This document shows positions 52,444 through 63,335 of a stretch of 64,000 nt of DNA, piece by piece. The DNA comes from Nepenthes gracilis. Taxonomy: Eukaryota > Streptophyta > Magnoliopsida > Caryophyllales > Nepenthaceae. The DNA lies in assembly GCA_033239525.1 (NCBI GenBank), contig BSYO01000030.1, positions 11,739,030 through 11,803,029 on the forward strand. Direction: 5' to 3'. The translations under genes were made by a program, and so were the position numbers. The notes beneath the pieces were generated by a model. It worked only from the letters and a program-made list of their open reading frames with translations, searched no databases and was not told the origin of the DNA. Within the stretch, counting starts at the first letter, position 1, and the number at the start of each line of letters is the position of its first letter.

Positions 52444-53499
52444 CTAGCCTCCCATGTCGGGTAGTTCAAACTTTCAACACCTGGCATGAAATGATGGGAT
52501 GTCGTCATGCAGGTCCATACGCTTTTCTTTTCAAGAAGCCTTACAGACTATTACTCCAATTGGCAGGATTTGGAAGTGATTCTCTGTACTACGCCAATTC
52601 TTTACGGATGTCACTGGCGACATGATCTTTTGCAATGATGGCACGTCAATCTCCTCTTCTGGCTATAAGTAGGGGGTTCGCAACACCTTGCTTGATGAAT
52701 CATCCACACCAAACTAAGAGGCATGAATGTTTAGAGCGGGTATAAAGCCTACACAACCACTTACCAAAGTCGACGGAGACTGGGAGCTAGTGCTAAAAGC
52801 TTGTTTTAGATCCGCTCTGGTTTCCCTCTCTTCATCCAGGTGCATCCTAGCCTCACATGGCATTGAATGATACTCGAGCCAATTTTCCCTTTTACTAGTT
52901 GGTGATGGAGAGTTCTTACCAATGCAGCCCTGGAGGAACGGCCGCTTGACCTTTTTGGTGCGAGAGGTTGACCACCGGTCCCCACCGACTAAGCAACTCA
53001 ACCCCAGGTAGCCCACGGGGGTTTGATCCGAAAGATGTGGATGGGGGTACATGCCCTGAGTTCTCACCGAAGCTTAGGCCGTTGTTGCTGCACTGGGTCC
53101 GGTCTTGACGCATGGATTTTCACGACTACATCGGGTTTTGGTGGATACTTCTTGGAATGGCATTAGTGCTTTGTGCATCGCTTTTGTTGGTGAGGGTTCT
53201 TCTTGCTTTAGCAACCTAGGCAGTGAGTAGGAGCATGATTTCTTTGACCGTCCAAAACATGGTACTCTTACAACTGAGATTTCGTTCCAGGGTTGTGTGC
53301 CTGTGAAGCATTGCTTTAGTAGTTGGATTGTCATTCAATGTACTTTTATTCCTTTATGATGTTGTATGTTCATTGTTAAAAGCTTGTACTCTGTAACTGG
53401 ATTCGATGAATGAACCACCAAGAATTCTTTGACTTTATCGTGTGTCTCTAATATTCTCGCACGATGTGAATGATTGGAGTATTTTGATTTTCCTTTCTC

Positions 53500-53955
53500 T
53501 ATGGTTCGAATCTTTGATATTCTAACGAATTGGCCCTCAGACATCCCAGTCTTCTGATGGGTCTGCGCATAGCCACTCGACCCAGCACTCGGCCAGGAGG
53601 GGCCGACCGACCTGGCCTCGAGGCTGTCTAGATGGCATGCCGTCCACTTGCAATTCTTCTGTGGTGATGCCTCCATACATTATTGCTTGTCAGCAAGCTC
53701 ACCGATGGATGGCTCGGTCTTCTAGTAGGCTGGCATGCGGCCGCTCGACCCAATGCTCAATTGGGGAAGTGGCTGACCGACCGGACCTCGAGCTTGTCAA
53801 GTTCGCTTACCATCTTTTTGTTATTTGGATCTTTGACATTCTGATAGTTTCGCTCACAAACGTCTTGGTTTTCTAGGGCCAATATTGGCCTCTCGACCCG
53901 ATGCCCAATCCAAGAGGGGGCCGGTTGTTCTCGCCTTGTGTCTATCGAGACTGTG
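53500..53955. repeat. Three tandem repeats of about 150 bp inside the Tat-like element
   Basis: Units near 53500-53632, 53700-53812 and 53820-53950 share 'CTTTGA(T/C)ATTCT', 'CTTCTGATGGGTC'-type, 'CACTCGACCCA' and 'GGCCGACCGACCTGG' blocks. They lie between the antisense ORF and the 3' LTR in element orientation. Confidence 0.6.
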
Positions 53956-54331
53956 CACTGCCACTTTGTAGGATCTGAATAGTGATGCATGCGGGCATCA
54001 TTGCGAATGGACGCTTCTGGAGGTTTGTGTTGGACAGTCATCGCGTCGACCAGAGTGGTAGAGTGTGGTGACTGGTGGCGGGCTACACGACGATGCAAGG
54101 CGACATTCGTCATAATCGCGCTTGTAGGTAGACTTGCTCAAGAGAGTCATAGTGAGGACGCACGTCACTTACAATTATGGCAACGCGACCCTTCAACTTT
54201 GCTGCAACATCATTCCAGGCAGTAGCTTCGTCTATTTAAGTGCTAATCCCTCGTCTGTTTTGGCGTTTTTAGTTTTGCAGATATCTTTGCCATTTATTCT
54301 TTGTTTTTTTCTTTTGGTCGTTGTGCTTGGA

Positions 54332-54595
54332 ATGGCTCATGATGACATCGATGATATTCCGGCTTTGTTTGCTTCGTCGCCTCTCCCAACCTCAGTGCTC
54401 TCTCCTAAGGGGGGAAGTGACAATGAGTGCACGACGAAGGACGCTATAGGAGATGACTCGGGGAGCGAGGTGGTTGTCGAGGAAGGGCATCACCCAAACG
54501 CCTCAACTCCTGAGCCCCGGGAGGTTCTGAGGACGCCTTTGGCTTTGAGTCTGTCGGGTCCTTTTGCCGAGTTCGTTCACCTTCCCCTAAGGTAG
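54332..54595 (+). CDS. Antisense ORF of the Tat-like element, function unknown
   Basis: The frame starts MAHDDIDDIPALFAS and encodes 87 residues rich in acidic residues, Ser and Pro, with no domain I recognise. It runs on the plus strand, opposite to the inferred element direction. A TATA-like TCTATTTAAG lies about 100 bases upstream (near 54230). The frame ends just after a good donor (CCTAAG/GTAGG at 54589-54590), and a TTTGACAG acceptor lies at 54667, but the downstream frames hit stops quickly. A coiled-coil-like segment in another frame near 54900-54990 (SLEDKLLRTRWQLMGARKE) may be its decayed continuation. It is probably non-functional now. Confidence 0.4.
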   Translation: MAHDDIDDIPALFASSPLPTSVLSPKGGSDNECTTKDAIGDDSGSEVVVEEGHHPNASTPEPREVLRTPLALSLSGPFAEFVHLPLR

Positions 54596-57339
54596 GATTT
54601 TGAAAATTTTTGCATCCTGTGCTTCTTCGCCGTAGCCTCTAGCTAACCATTCTTTTTTATTTGACAGCCGTAGAGGGTATCTCGTTGGGTGAAAAATGTT
54701 GTGCGTTTGCGAGGGAGTGAGATTGCTCACTTTCTCCGCATGCATACCGATCGGATCACCGAGGAGATGGAGCGCTAGGTCTCTGCCACCATGGCCGAGG
54801 TGCAGTTGGGCTCGAAGCAGGCATCTGTTTGAACTGAGCCCCATTCGAGTTTGAGGCGGGATCATGAGAGTACACTGGGGCGAAAGCACAGGCTCTAGAT
54901 CAAATGTCGTCACTTGAGGACAAACTTCTGAGAACTCGGTGGCAGCTTATGGGTGCTCGGAAAGAGAATGCCTTACTTAGAGGCAGACTTCCATTTAGAG
55001 TGCCTCTGGGTGCCATCAGGTGCCTGCGCCACCCAGACCGGCTGGTCCCTGGCCCTAAGAAGTCTTCTAGTTAGGTCATAGATGCAAATTGCTTGTTGTA
55101 TCTTTTTTCGGGCCGCTAGATGCTCTCGGTTGTGCATCTTGATTTTTCAATGAGATAGTTAGGTCATTTCAATTATTGTTGATGATGTCTTCCTTGATAC
55201 ACTGAACTTCTCTATCCAATGATGCTTTTACCGTTTTTTGCTTGTTAGATAATCGTTGATGCTATCATCGCTAGGCTTACCTAGATGCGTTCGTCTGCTT
55301 GCATTCTTCCTCGTAGAAGGGCGTTGTAGCCTGAAGGAGACACGGTTGCTGTTCAAGCCTCGTGGCTACCGTTAACGAGATTTGACGAGTGCGTCTAATT
55401 GGTTGTGCTCGCTCCTACCAAGAGGAGGTTGTGGCATTGAGCTGGTTGCCGGCTAAGCTTTAAGGCCATCACTGCCTGGTTTGTGCTAACCTATACCATC
55501 GTCCGTATGTACCTATTTTCGTTCAGTCCTATCAAGGATATCGTGGGTTTCATGCGTCCAATCCTAATCCACCATCCATTGTAGACTGATGATACATGTC
55601 CCTTCAGGAGAGAGTTGTCACACGTGTAATGAAAAGTCCCATAAGGTTTTGAGTTCGACTAAGCATGGGCCACTGGGTGACGAGATCGAAGTTCAAATTT
55701 GATGGCGTATGGGCCCCTCGGTACAGGATTGAGGTTCAAATTTAACCATCTCTGGGCTACTCGATTGCTGGAACTGAGGTTTAGATTCAACCATCTCTAG
55801 GCCGCTCAGTTCGGGACCGAGGTTTGGTAACAGGTAAATAAAAATTCACCCAACTTATGAAAAATCTTGACGGTATAATTTTATACAATGTTATGCAAGT
55901 ATTTGTATGAGGTGATAACCAATAAATAAACAGTTATTTCATTGATTAGAGTATGATTCAAGCACTAAATATGATGTATTGTGATCGGGTATCTTCTATA
56001 GCCAACACGTGACCTATAGGTGCTAGGAGTGGACTTCGATCATTGAGAGGGAAGTGTCTTCCGGCATGGAATGCCATAGGCAAAGGGCGTCCGAGGGCTT
56101 GGCCCTCCCGGTGGGCATTGAGATAGCTTTCGACACTACACTGGAAACTTATGATGCCAGGGGAGCCCAAGGAAGTGCAAAAGTGATCTAGGTAGAATGT
56201 TAGATTGGAACTTCGATTGAGGGACTCCAGGTATTGTTCCTGGATACTGCAAGAAGATGGTGATGACCAAGTCCTCGTCCTAAACGGTTATTTGGCTAGG
56301 TTAGTAAAGTTTCTTCTGTGGCAGTGGAGTTCCTTCTGGAGCAGGGGTCTCTTGTTGTTACGGGAACGACATGGGCAATGTGGCTCTGGGCTTTCATTTC
56401 ATAGTTTATGACTCTATTGGTCCTCTAGTCGGCGCTAGGCCTTGTCACCTGTGGCCGCACAGGCCACAAGGTTGCTAGGCCATTGGCTCTTTTACGGATG
56501 CTGGTCCGCATCGATTTGATGAGGTGTTGGAGGGTACATCCCCTAGCGTAGCTTCTTTGGACGGACGCATACGGTCCGAAAATGGTGTTGACCAAATGAA
56601 GGGTTATTGACATGGGGACGTTTTTGGCTTGTGTGGCGGCTAATTAGTCAAGCACATCGAGCCCCATCGTGAGTATAGTGACAGCTTATGAAGGATCTAC
56701 TACTCTGCATGGGGTCGATGCGGGGCACTCTCGGGGGATCAACCTTGCCAAGCCACCGAGTTGGTCCTCTCATTCCGGCGAGGCCTTTCACGAGTAGAGG
56801 GCTGGATATTCTGGGAGCTCTTCCCATCTTGCACTTCTCATCTTAGCGATGGGATGACAGAGAGTCTATCATTGCCGCAAGAGTCTTCCTTGTTGTCGGA
56901 AGGTCGTCGGCCATCTTGGGGATGGTGAATGAATTCTTTGGACTTTTGTCCAGTATTGTAGGACCTAGTCAATCATTTGACTAGACATGGGCCATATCGC
57001 TTGGATCCTCTTGAATACCGAGGTTGTTAGACGGATAAGATTTTTCTTAGTGAGTGGTCTCTTTTTCCAACTCCTCCTTTTGGGACTGTTGAGATTTGTG
57101 TATGGGAAGAGGGAGCCCCCAACCACCGGCTGTCAAGGAGAGCGTATTGGACCCGTAGCTACTTAAGCGTGATATCCAAGGCAAGATCGAAGTTCGCAAT
57201 GGCTACCAGTAGGATTGTCGCCATGGGAGGTAATATCTTTGGCCGACGTATTGGCTAGAATATGAGCATCGACTGTATTTGTTTTATTGCAATGATGTGA
57301 AAAGACTTTTTAGTCATTTTTTACATACGGTGCTAATAA

Positions 57340-58728
57340 TGCATTCCCAGATTTGAGTTGTTATACAGGTTAGGGAGCTACCCAATTTTTTGCATCGGAT
57401 TGAGCTAGAGTCAATCCGGTTATTGTCATTTCAAACCTGGACCCTACATAACAAAACTAAAAATAAGAGGTCAGAAAATTGACGAAATTTACTCTTCAAT
57501 ATATCTTTTGACATTCAAATTAAATATCTTTTTAAGAGAATAGAAAGATATAATGAGGACATAAAAGAAATATATAAATGCACGTGATGAGAGATTGAAT
57601 GTGAGTGCGCCCGACTAAATGGTGACTTAAAGATGCACCTGACTGATGGGCTATTTTGAGGTGCGCTCGGTTAAAAGTTGGCTTAGAGGTATTCTCGGCT
57701 TAGGGATGATTTCAAGGTGCGCTTGGAGGACCAAGCTCCTGGAAGGAGGGCTCCCTGGAAAGTCGGCTGGTCTCCTCGAAGGAGGACGCTTTGAAAGATG
57801 GGATGACCTTTTGGATGAACTAGGAAAGCCTCCTGGATGGATTGGAGGGCTGGTCTCTTGGAAAGATCAGAAGGCCGGCTTCCTAGATAGACTGGAAGGC
57901 AGGCCTTATGGGCGGAGGGTGGCTCCTAGACAGAATGCATCTCCTCGATGGAGAGGGGCTCCTGGATGGAGGGCAACTCTTGGGCAGAGTGCATCTCGTC
58001 AATGGAGGGTAGCTCTTAGACGGAAGGCTGACGTCCTCGATGACCTCATAAATGGAAGGTAGGGCCTCCTAGATGGAGGGGTGGTCCCCTAAATGAAATT
58101 TGTAGTGTCTTTTTTTTCTTTATTTTCTGTCTGTATCTTAGAACTCACTTTTTTAGATTCAGGGTTCTCCCCCTCTTCTAATGGAGGAAAGGGTGTATAC
58201 TTATAGTGAGGGTATGAGCTGCCTTTGACTTGGGTGCTAAGGCCAGTGACAGTTATCTGTCACGATTTGCTGAGCTGCTCTTGCCATTTTAGGAGATGCA
58301 CTGTTTGGCAAATCTTCTATAGAAATCTATTGAGCTAGCTAGGGCAAGTTATTGTGGAGGCGTATGGCAATTGCCTCTTTGAGAGAGATTGTACAAATTG
58401 GGGATAAATATTTTTAAAATATTTGTCAGGCTTGTACTGACTAATTATGGCAACTGCTTCTTTGAGAGAAATTGTTCAAATCGTGGCGCAAATATTTTTA
58501 AAATATTTGTCAAGCTTGTACTGACTAATTATTACGAGTTTCCTTAATACGTGAGAAAAGAATCGTGGGCCCTCCTGATGGGGCTGTTCATAGCAGGTAA
58601 CGGGTGATTTTGGGTTGTGCAATCTTGGACTTTAGGCTACCGGGTCCTCCTTTTAATTGCGACTTTTAGACAGGCTTTTTACCGTTTGTCTTAGCATTCG
58701 GATCGATTCATGAGTGATAAACCCATCA
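57340..58728 (-). repeat. 5' LTR (right copy) of the Tat-like element
   Basis: It begins TGCATTCCC on the plus strand and ends CCCATCA, so it is TG...CA in both readings. The G-rich minisatellite (about 57715-58090) again has CTCCTGGATGGAGGG-type units. It pairs with 51075-52443. A 138-codon open frame over the minisatellite is an artefact. Confidence 0.75.
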
Positions 58729-58985
58729 TTCACATATCATCAAATTTTTATATTATTTAGAAATCAAAATGTGTTAATTAGATAAGAAAAATCTCAAGTA
58801 TTAAATTGATCAAACTATATAAATTTAAAATAAAGTTACTTAAACTTTAAAAGGGTGCTAACAAGAATTTAATGCATCTTCATCAAGTATCACTAGAATT
58901 AATTCAATTTAACTATATGAAAGTTGAATTTCTTCCATGCATTTTGACAGCGACTAGCTGCAATTAATTCAAATCGGTATCTCTC

Positions 58986-60235
58986 TTAACCATTCTCCTC
59001 CATGAATCTCCTAGCCTTCAAATAAGCAATCCTCAAGTAAACCCTAATCCTCTCAACATCAAGCCTGACATCTTGTCCCTTCAGATAAACAGTGTCCAAC
59101 GCAGTCCAGTTCTTGCTCGCGATCTCTCTTGCTTCCACGATCATGGCGCCATCTTTCCCATATTTTTCAACCAAACTGCTCTCCGCCGCCCTCACCTTAT
59201 ACTCCAAGTACTCGAACTTCATCCCCTCCACCGCCACCTTCTTGAAGTACGTCTCCGCCAGCCACTCATTCCCGAGAGGAACCACCTGCACGAACACCGC
59301 CCCCGGCCGCAGAAAAAGAGCGTGCGTCATCGCGGCACCATGCACCCCAAATACTGCGTGGCTGCCGTCGATAAGCTTGTACGCGTCGCACAGCCACGTG
59401 AACTTGTTTGGCCGGAAGACGACGACGTCGAAACCTACCTCCTCGGCCGCGCGTACGACGTCGTCTTGGTTAAGTATCACCCGCCCGGTGGGGCCAGCGC
59501 GGCTCACGAACACGAGCCTCGGGATCCCCTTGAGCGGCGGCGGCGGAGGGACGTGGCAGTTATCGTACGCAGCCCCAAGCAGGGCGCGGAAGTCGAGGAA
59601 GGTTTTCCGGCTAGGGAGCAGCGTCGGATCGACCGTCATGGGTCCGTGAGAGACGAGCCCGACGGCGGCTGACGGGAAGCAGTGGGTGGCCGTCTGGTTG
59701 TGGAGGTTGATGACGCGGTGGCTGGTGAGCTGTGAGAGGAGGATCTCGTACTTGCTGTACCACCAGTCGGTGAAGTTGGCGACCACGAGGGTGACATCTC
59801 GGCCGTTGAAGAGGGTTTCGATGGTGATGAAGAGGGGGATGATGCCGTCGTTGAAATCATGGAATATGTTGCCTGTGTAGCCGCCGGCACTGAATACCAG
59901 TGCAGGGGTGTTATGGTAAATTTGACAAGACGAGCGGCGGGGAGTGGTTGTTACGGTAATTACGTGGATCAGCGACATGGTGTTGTTCTCCCATTTTCGT
60001 GGGTAAGGCCGGATTTTTACCGTGACGGGCGGTGATTTTTGCGGTTGGTAAAAGTTTATGGTGGAAAGTGTAAGCTTATTTGGATCTAAGACACTTGAAC
60101 GGTTGAGATAGCACCAATCAGAGATTTGATTAGATTGATCGCAGATGATTGGACTGCTTTGCTTTGATTTAGTTAATGTCAATGAGAGCGGCTGTAGTCG
60201 ATTTGTGTCCCCAATAGTAGTTTCCTGCCCTTGCC
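58986..60235 (-). CDS. GT61 family glycosyltransferase (DUF563), main exon; 5' exon not found
   Basis: GT61 enzymes are Golgi type II membrane proteins that transfer xylose or arabinose to plant xylans and N-glycans. This exon runs from an acceptor (CTGTAG at 60241-60236) to TAA at 58986-58988 and encodes 415 residues. Landmarks are PIICDQSNQISDWCYL (about 28-43), GGYTGNIFHDFNDGIIPLF (117-135), VFVSRAGPTGRVILNQDDVV (about 241-260), GVHGAAMTHALFLRPGA (296-312) and QVVPLGNEW (about 316-324). The reading frame has no break. No ATG precedes the PIICDQS block in frame within this exon, so the start with the usual signal anchor must be in an upstream exon. None was recognised up to 64000. The 25S relic begins only about 460 bases upstream. 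The gene may have a long intron or may have lost its first exon. Exact sugar specificity cannot be told. Confidence 0.9.
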
Positions 60236-60698
60236 CTACAGAGAATAAAGGAAAAAGAAATTAGACCCTTAATTTAAGGGACATTGTCCTACAAATATTG
60301 TTTTTCAATTTAAATCATAAATGAAGCCATTAAATATGGTTGCCGTATGTTATTTTTAGTTGTTGATTTATTTACCTCATCATGTCACAAAACTAAAAGA
60401 GGATATGATTTTAAATGAATCTGAATTGAAATGAAACAAATTTGATTAAAATTAGGTTTAAATTAAATATAATTAGAATTAAATAAAAATTTATGATCAA
60501 TAAATTGAAACAAAAATCTTAACCATGTTTGGCTATAAGCCAAATTGAACATGTTCAAACTAGTTTATGGGCATTTTTTTTTAATTTTTAGTATGTTTTA
60601 TTTAAAAATTTTATATTTATATAAAAAATAACAAGAAATAGATAATATTTTAAATTTTATAATATTTAGGATAAAATATTATCTAAATTTATATTTGA
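60236..60698. other. AT-rich intron or upstream region of the GT61 gene
   Basis: It begins with the pyrimidine-rich acceptor tract (minus strand) and is then AT-rich. No first exon with a signal anchor is visible. The tiny ATG frames here (ATGATGAGG followed by GTAAAT near 60380) are too short to support. Confidence 0.4.
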
Positions 60699-61539
60699 TG
60701 CACCTCAATCGGATGCAGAACAATCAAAAGCTATCCCACCGATCGGCTCGAGGCATGGACCGATGCAGATTGAGGGGGTGGCTAAAACATGAGCTGTAGA
60801 CAAGCTCGGGAGCATTGTCCCAACGATTGTGAAAGGTAGCTTATACCGTCACGGTGTGCTTGGCACCTGCACGCTCTAGGTGTTGGCCCATGAGGCCCCC
60901 TTTCGACCTGCCTTGAAACATGGACAAAGAAGTCTAACGTGTGTGCGAGTTAACGGGCAAGTAAACTCGTACGGCGCAAGGAAGCTGATTGGTGAGATCT
61001 CCTAGTGGACTGCACTGCTGACTGACCTTGATCTTTTGAGAAGTGTTTGAGTAAGAGCATACTTGTTTGGACCTGAAAGATGGTGAGTTATGTCTGAGCA
61101 GGGAGAAGCCAGAGGAAACTCTGGTGGAGGCCCGAAGTGATACTGGCGTGCAAATCGTTCATCTATCTTAAGGATAGGGCCAAAAGTTTAATCGAACCAT
61201 CTAGTGGCTGGTTTCCTCCAAAGATCCCTTTAGGATTGTTGGAGTTGGAATGCGAGTTCTATCGGATAAAGTTAATGATTAGAGGCATCGTGGGCACAAT
61301 GCCCTTGACCTATTCTCATACTTTAAATAGGTAGGATGGTGTGGTTGCATCGTTGAGCAGTGACATGGAATCGAGGGCTCCAAGTGAGCTATTTTTGGTA
61401 CGCAAAATTGGCCATGCAGGATGAACCGGAAGGCCAGTTATGGTGTCGAATTGCGTGCCAACCTAGATACCACAAAGAATGTTGGTCAATTAAGATGGCA
61501 GGATGGCAGCCATGGAAGTCGAGATCTGCTAATGAGCGT
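60699..61539 (+). pseudogene. 25S rRNA gene relic, part A
   Basis: Long stretches match plant nuclear 25S rRNA in sense orientation: CAATCGGATGCAGAAC, GTGTGCGAGTTAACGGGCAA, GGCGCAAGGAAGCTGATTGG, GAAGCCAGAGGAAACTCTGG, GTGCAAATCGTTC, ACTTTAAATAGGTAGGATGG and CATGGAAGTCGAGATCTGCT. Differences from the functional sequence are mostly C-to-T and G-to-A, as expected from deamination of methylated DNA, with some small indels. It cannot be a working rRNA. Part A ends where a gypsy-like LTR begins (TGTAAT). The local 25S sequence also reads TGTAAC there, so the junction is uncertain by about 10 bases. Confidence 0.93.
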
Positions 61540-62650
61540 TGTAATATTCTAAATTTTCGTTCAAATTAATTTAATATTAATTATAATTTTGGATAATTTG
61601 AATATAGTAAAAATTAATTTAATATTATAAAATTTAAAATGATATTTGGATCAATTGGGTTGACACTTGAGGTGCGCTTGTGCTATCGTCCGAAGATCAA
61701 TTTAGATTTTGAAATAAAAAAAAACTAAAATAGAAAAATATAATAATAATAATAATATATAATAAAATGAAAAAAAAATAAAATAAAAATAGTATCAGAA
61801 TTAGGGTATTGGGGAGAGAGATGGGGGAAAAGAAAAGAGGAGAGAGAAAGAAGCCGCACGAGGAGGAAAGCGGCGGCCAGCAATGGTGTCGTGCGGTGAG
61901 AAGGTGCTGATGCCGGTGGTTGTCGGTGGCGTACTGGTGGTCGGTGTGGCTAGTGGTGGTGTTTCGCGAAGAGAAACCGTCAAGGAGGCTGACGACGATT
62001 GTCAGCGGGGTTCTCAGTGGTGGCACGCAAAGGTGGCGCTATGATGGTGGTCGGCGATAGCAGTGGTAGCACGCCAGTGACTGGCGACGGCGTGGGTAAC
62101 GGTGGCGTGTGGCGGCAGCCGTGCAGAGAGGGAGAATGCACAATGAGTGGGAGGCGCAAGTCACGCACGGCAGTGAGAGAAACGGTGCATTCGGGTACTT
62201 CAAGATACCATTTCTTCAGAAATTTAAGTATAAGGTCAAGGTAAATATCTGTAAATCCCCCATTTGATCTGATTTAATATCTAATATATTTTTGATATTG
62301 TTCAAAATTTTTACTAACATATATGTATTTTTACACACTCGTTCTATTTATTTTGTACATGCATGTATAGTTCATTGACTGATTTTGGGAGTTTTGGATA
62401 TAGGTTTTATGATTTTGAAAATTTCTTATTTTTCTAAAAACTCATAAAATTTATTAGATACTGTGCATATTTATATCAGTATATATAACGAAAAAGTGCA
62501 CTAAACTTGTATAGGCCGTACATTTTCACATGTATTGAGTAGTGGTCACTATATTTGAATTTGAAAATTGGACACTCTAGTTAGCTCCCAATGAGAAGAT
62601 TTATTTGAAAATATCTTTTCGCAGATAAGAAAGGTTTTGAGTAGTGACCC
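61540..62650 (+). mobile_element. Truncated gypsy-like LTR interrupting the 25S relic
   Basis: It starts TGTAATATTC and aligns with 43834-45110: TTAATTTAATATTAATT, AATTTAGATTTTGAAATAAA, the (AAT)n leader, the GC-rich island (about 61850-62200), TTTCTTCAGAAATTTA, GTGGTCACTATATTTG and GAGTAGTGAC. Similarity stops at about 62650, roughly halfway through the LTR, where 25S sequence resumes. The 3' half of the LTR is missing, so no target duplication can be checked. Confidence 0.75.
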
Positions 62651-63122
62651 TTCCCCAGTGCGTCCCCAGTAGCACTTGAAAATCTTGATGACCGAGTGTC
62701 GATCGTATCTGATCATACTCATAACCACATTAGGTCTCCAAGGTGAACAACCTCTGGTCGATGGAACAATGTATGTAAGGAAAGTCGATAAAATGGATCT
62801 GTAACTTTGGAAAAATGATTGGCTCTGAGGGCTAGGCACAAGGGTCTCAGTCCCAAACCCGTAGGCTGTTAGTGGACTGCTCAAACTACCTCTGCGGCAA
62901 GAGATGGTCGCTGCATGCCAGCCGAGGGATAAACTGGGAACGGCTCCCTCAAGGGCCTTCTAGTCGAACAGCCAATTAGAACTAATACGGACAAGGAGAA
63001 TCCGACTGTTTAATTAAAACAAAATATTGCGATGGTCCCTGAGGATACTAACACAATGTGATTTCTACCCAATGTCCTAAATATTAAAGTGAAGAAATTC
63101 AACCAAGCGCGAGTAAACGGTT

Positions 63123-63157
<35 letters not shown>

Positions 63158-63335
63158 TTCGTCATCTAATTAGTGATGCGCATGAATGGATTAACAAGAT
63201 TCCCACAATCCATTTCTACTGTCTAGCGAAACCCCAACGAAGGGAATGGGCTTAGTAGAATCAATTGGGAAAGAAAACCTTGTTGAGTTAGACTTTTGTC
63301 GACTTTGTAAAATGACTTGAGAAATTTAATACAAA
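62651..63335 (+). pseudogene. 25S rRNA gene relic, part B
   Basis: It starts at CCAGTGCGTCCCC and continues through GGTCTCCAAGGTGAACAACC, GGTCGATGGAACAATGTA, GGGAACGGCTCCCTC, GTTTAATTAAAACAAA, GTGAAGAAATTCAACCAAGC, CTATGACTCTCTTAAGGTAG, CGTCATCTAATTAGTGATGC and GAATGGATTAACAAGATTCC, ending near GAAATGACTTGAGAAA. It is in the same direction as part A but further along the 25S gene, with part of 25S (about half a kilobase from memory) missing between them. Substitutions are again mainly transitions. Confidence 0.95.

Larger units (their letters stand above)
51075..58728 (-). mobile_element. Non-autonomous Tat-like (Ty3/gypsy) element with two LTRs
   Basis: Direct repeats 51075-52443 and 57340-58728 (about 1.4 kb each) flank 4.9 kb. 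Minus orientation is supported by a TATA-like CTATAAATATGC on the minus strand of the left LTR, a purine-rich GGGAGGCTAG just before the left LTR in that direction, and a decayed primer-site-like ATTAGCACCGT just inside the right LTR, comparable to the TTGGCGCCGT found in Tat elements. I found no gag, protease, reverse transcriptase or integrase domain, so it is probably a non-autonomous derivative. It carries an antisense ORF and tandem repeats near its 3' end, both described for the Tat lineage. No target duplication matches. Confidence 0.65.

Noticed and set aside
57646..58062. 138-codon Gly/Trp/Arg-rich ORF
   Set aside because: It is a translation of the G-rich minisatellite inside the Tat-like LTR; the repeats explain the open frame.
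59073..59672. 199- and 185-codon plus-strand ORFs
   Set aside because: They are antisense shadows of the GC-rich GT61 coding exon, which has clear family motifs on the minus strand.
58986..60182. TTG at 60182 as the start of the GT61 protein
   Set aside because: The reading frame continues upstream to a good splice acceptor at 60236, and TTG is not a normal plant nuclear start. An upstream exon is expected.
62549..62884. 111-codon minus-strand ORF
   Set aside because: It overlaps the LTR and the antisense of conserved 25S rRNA sequence, which explains it fully.
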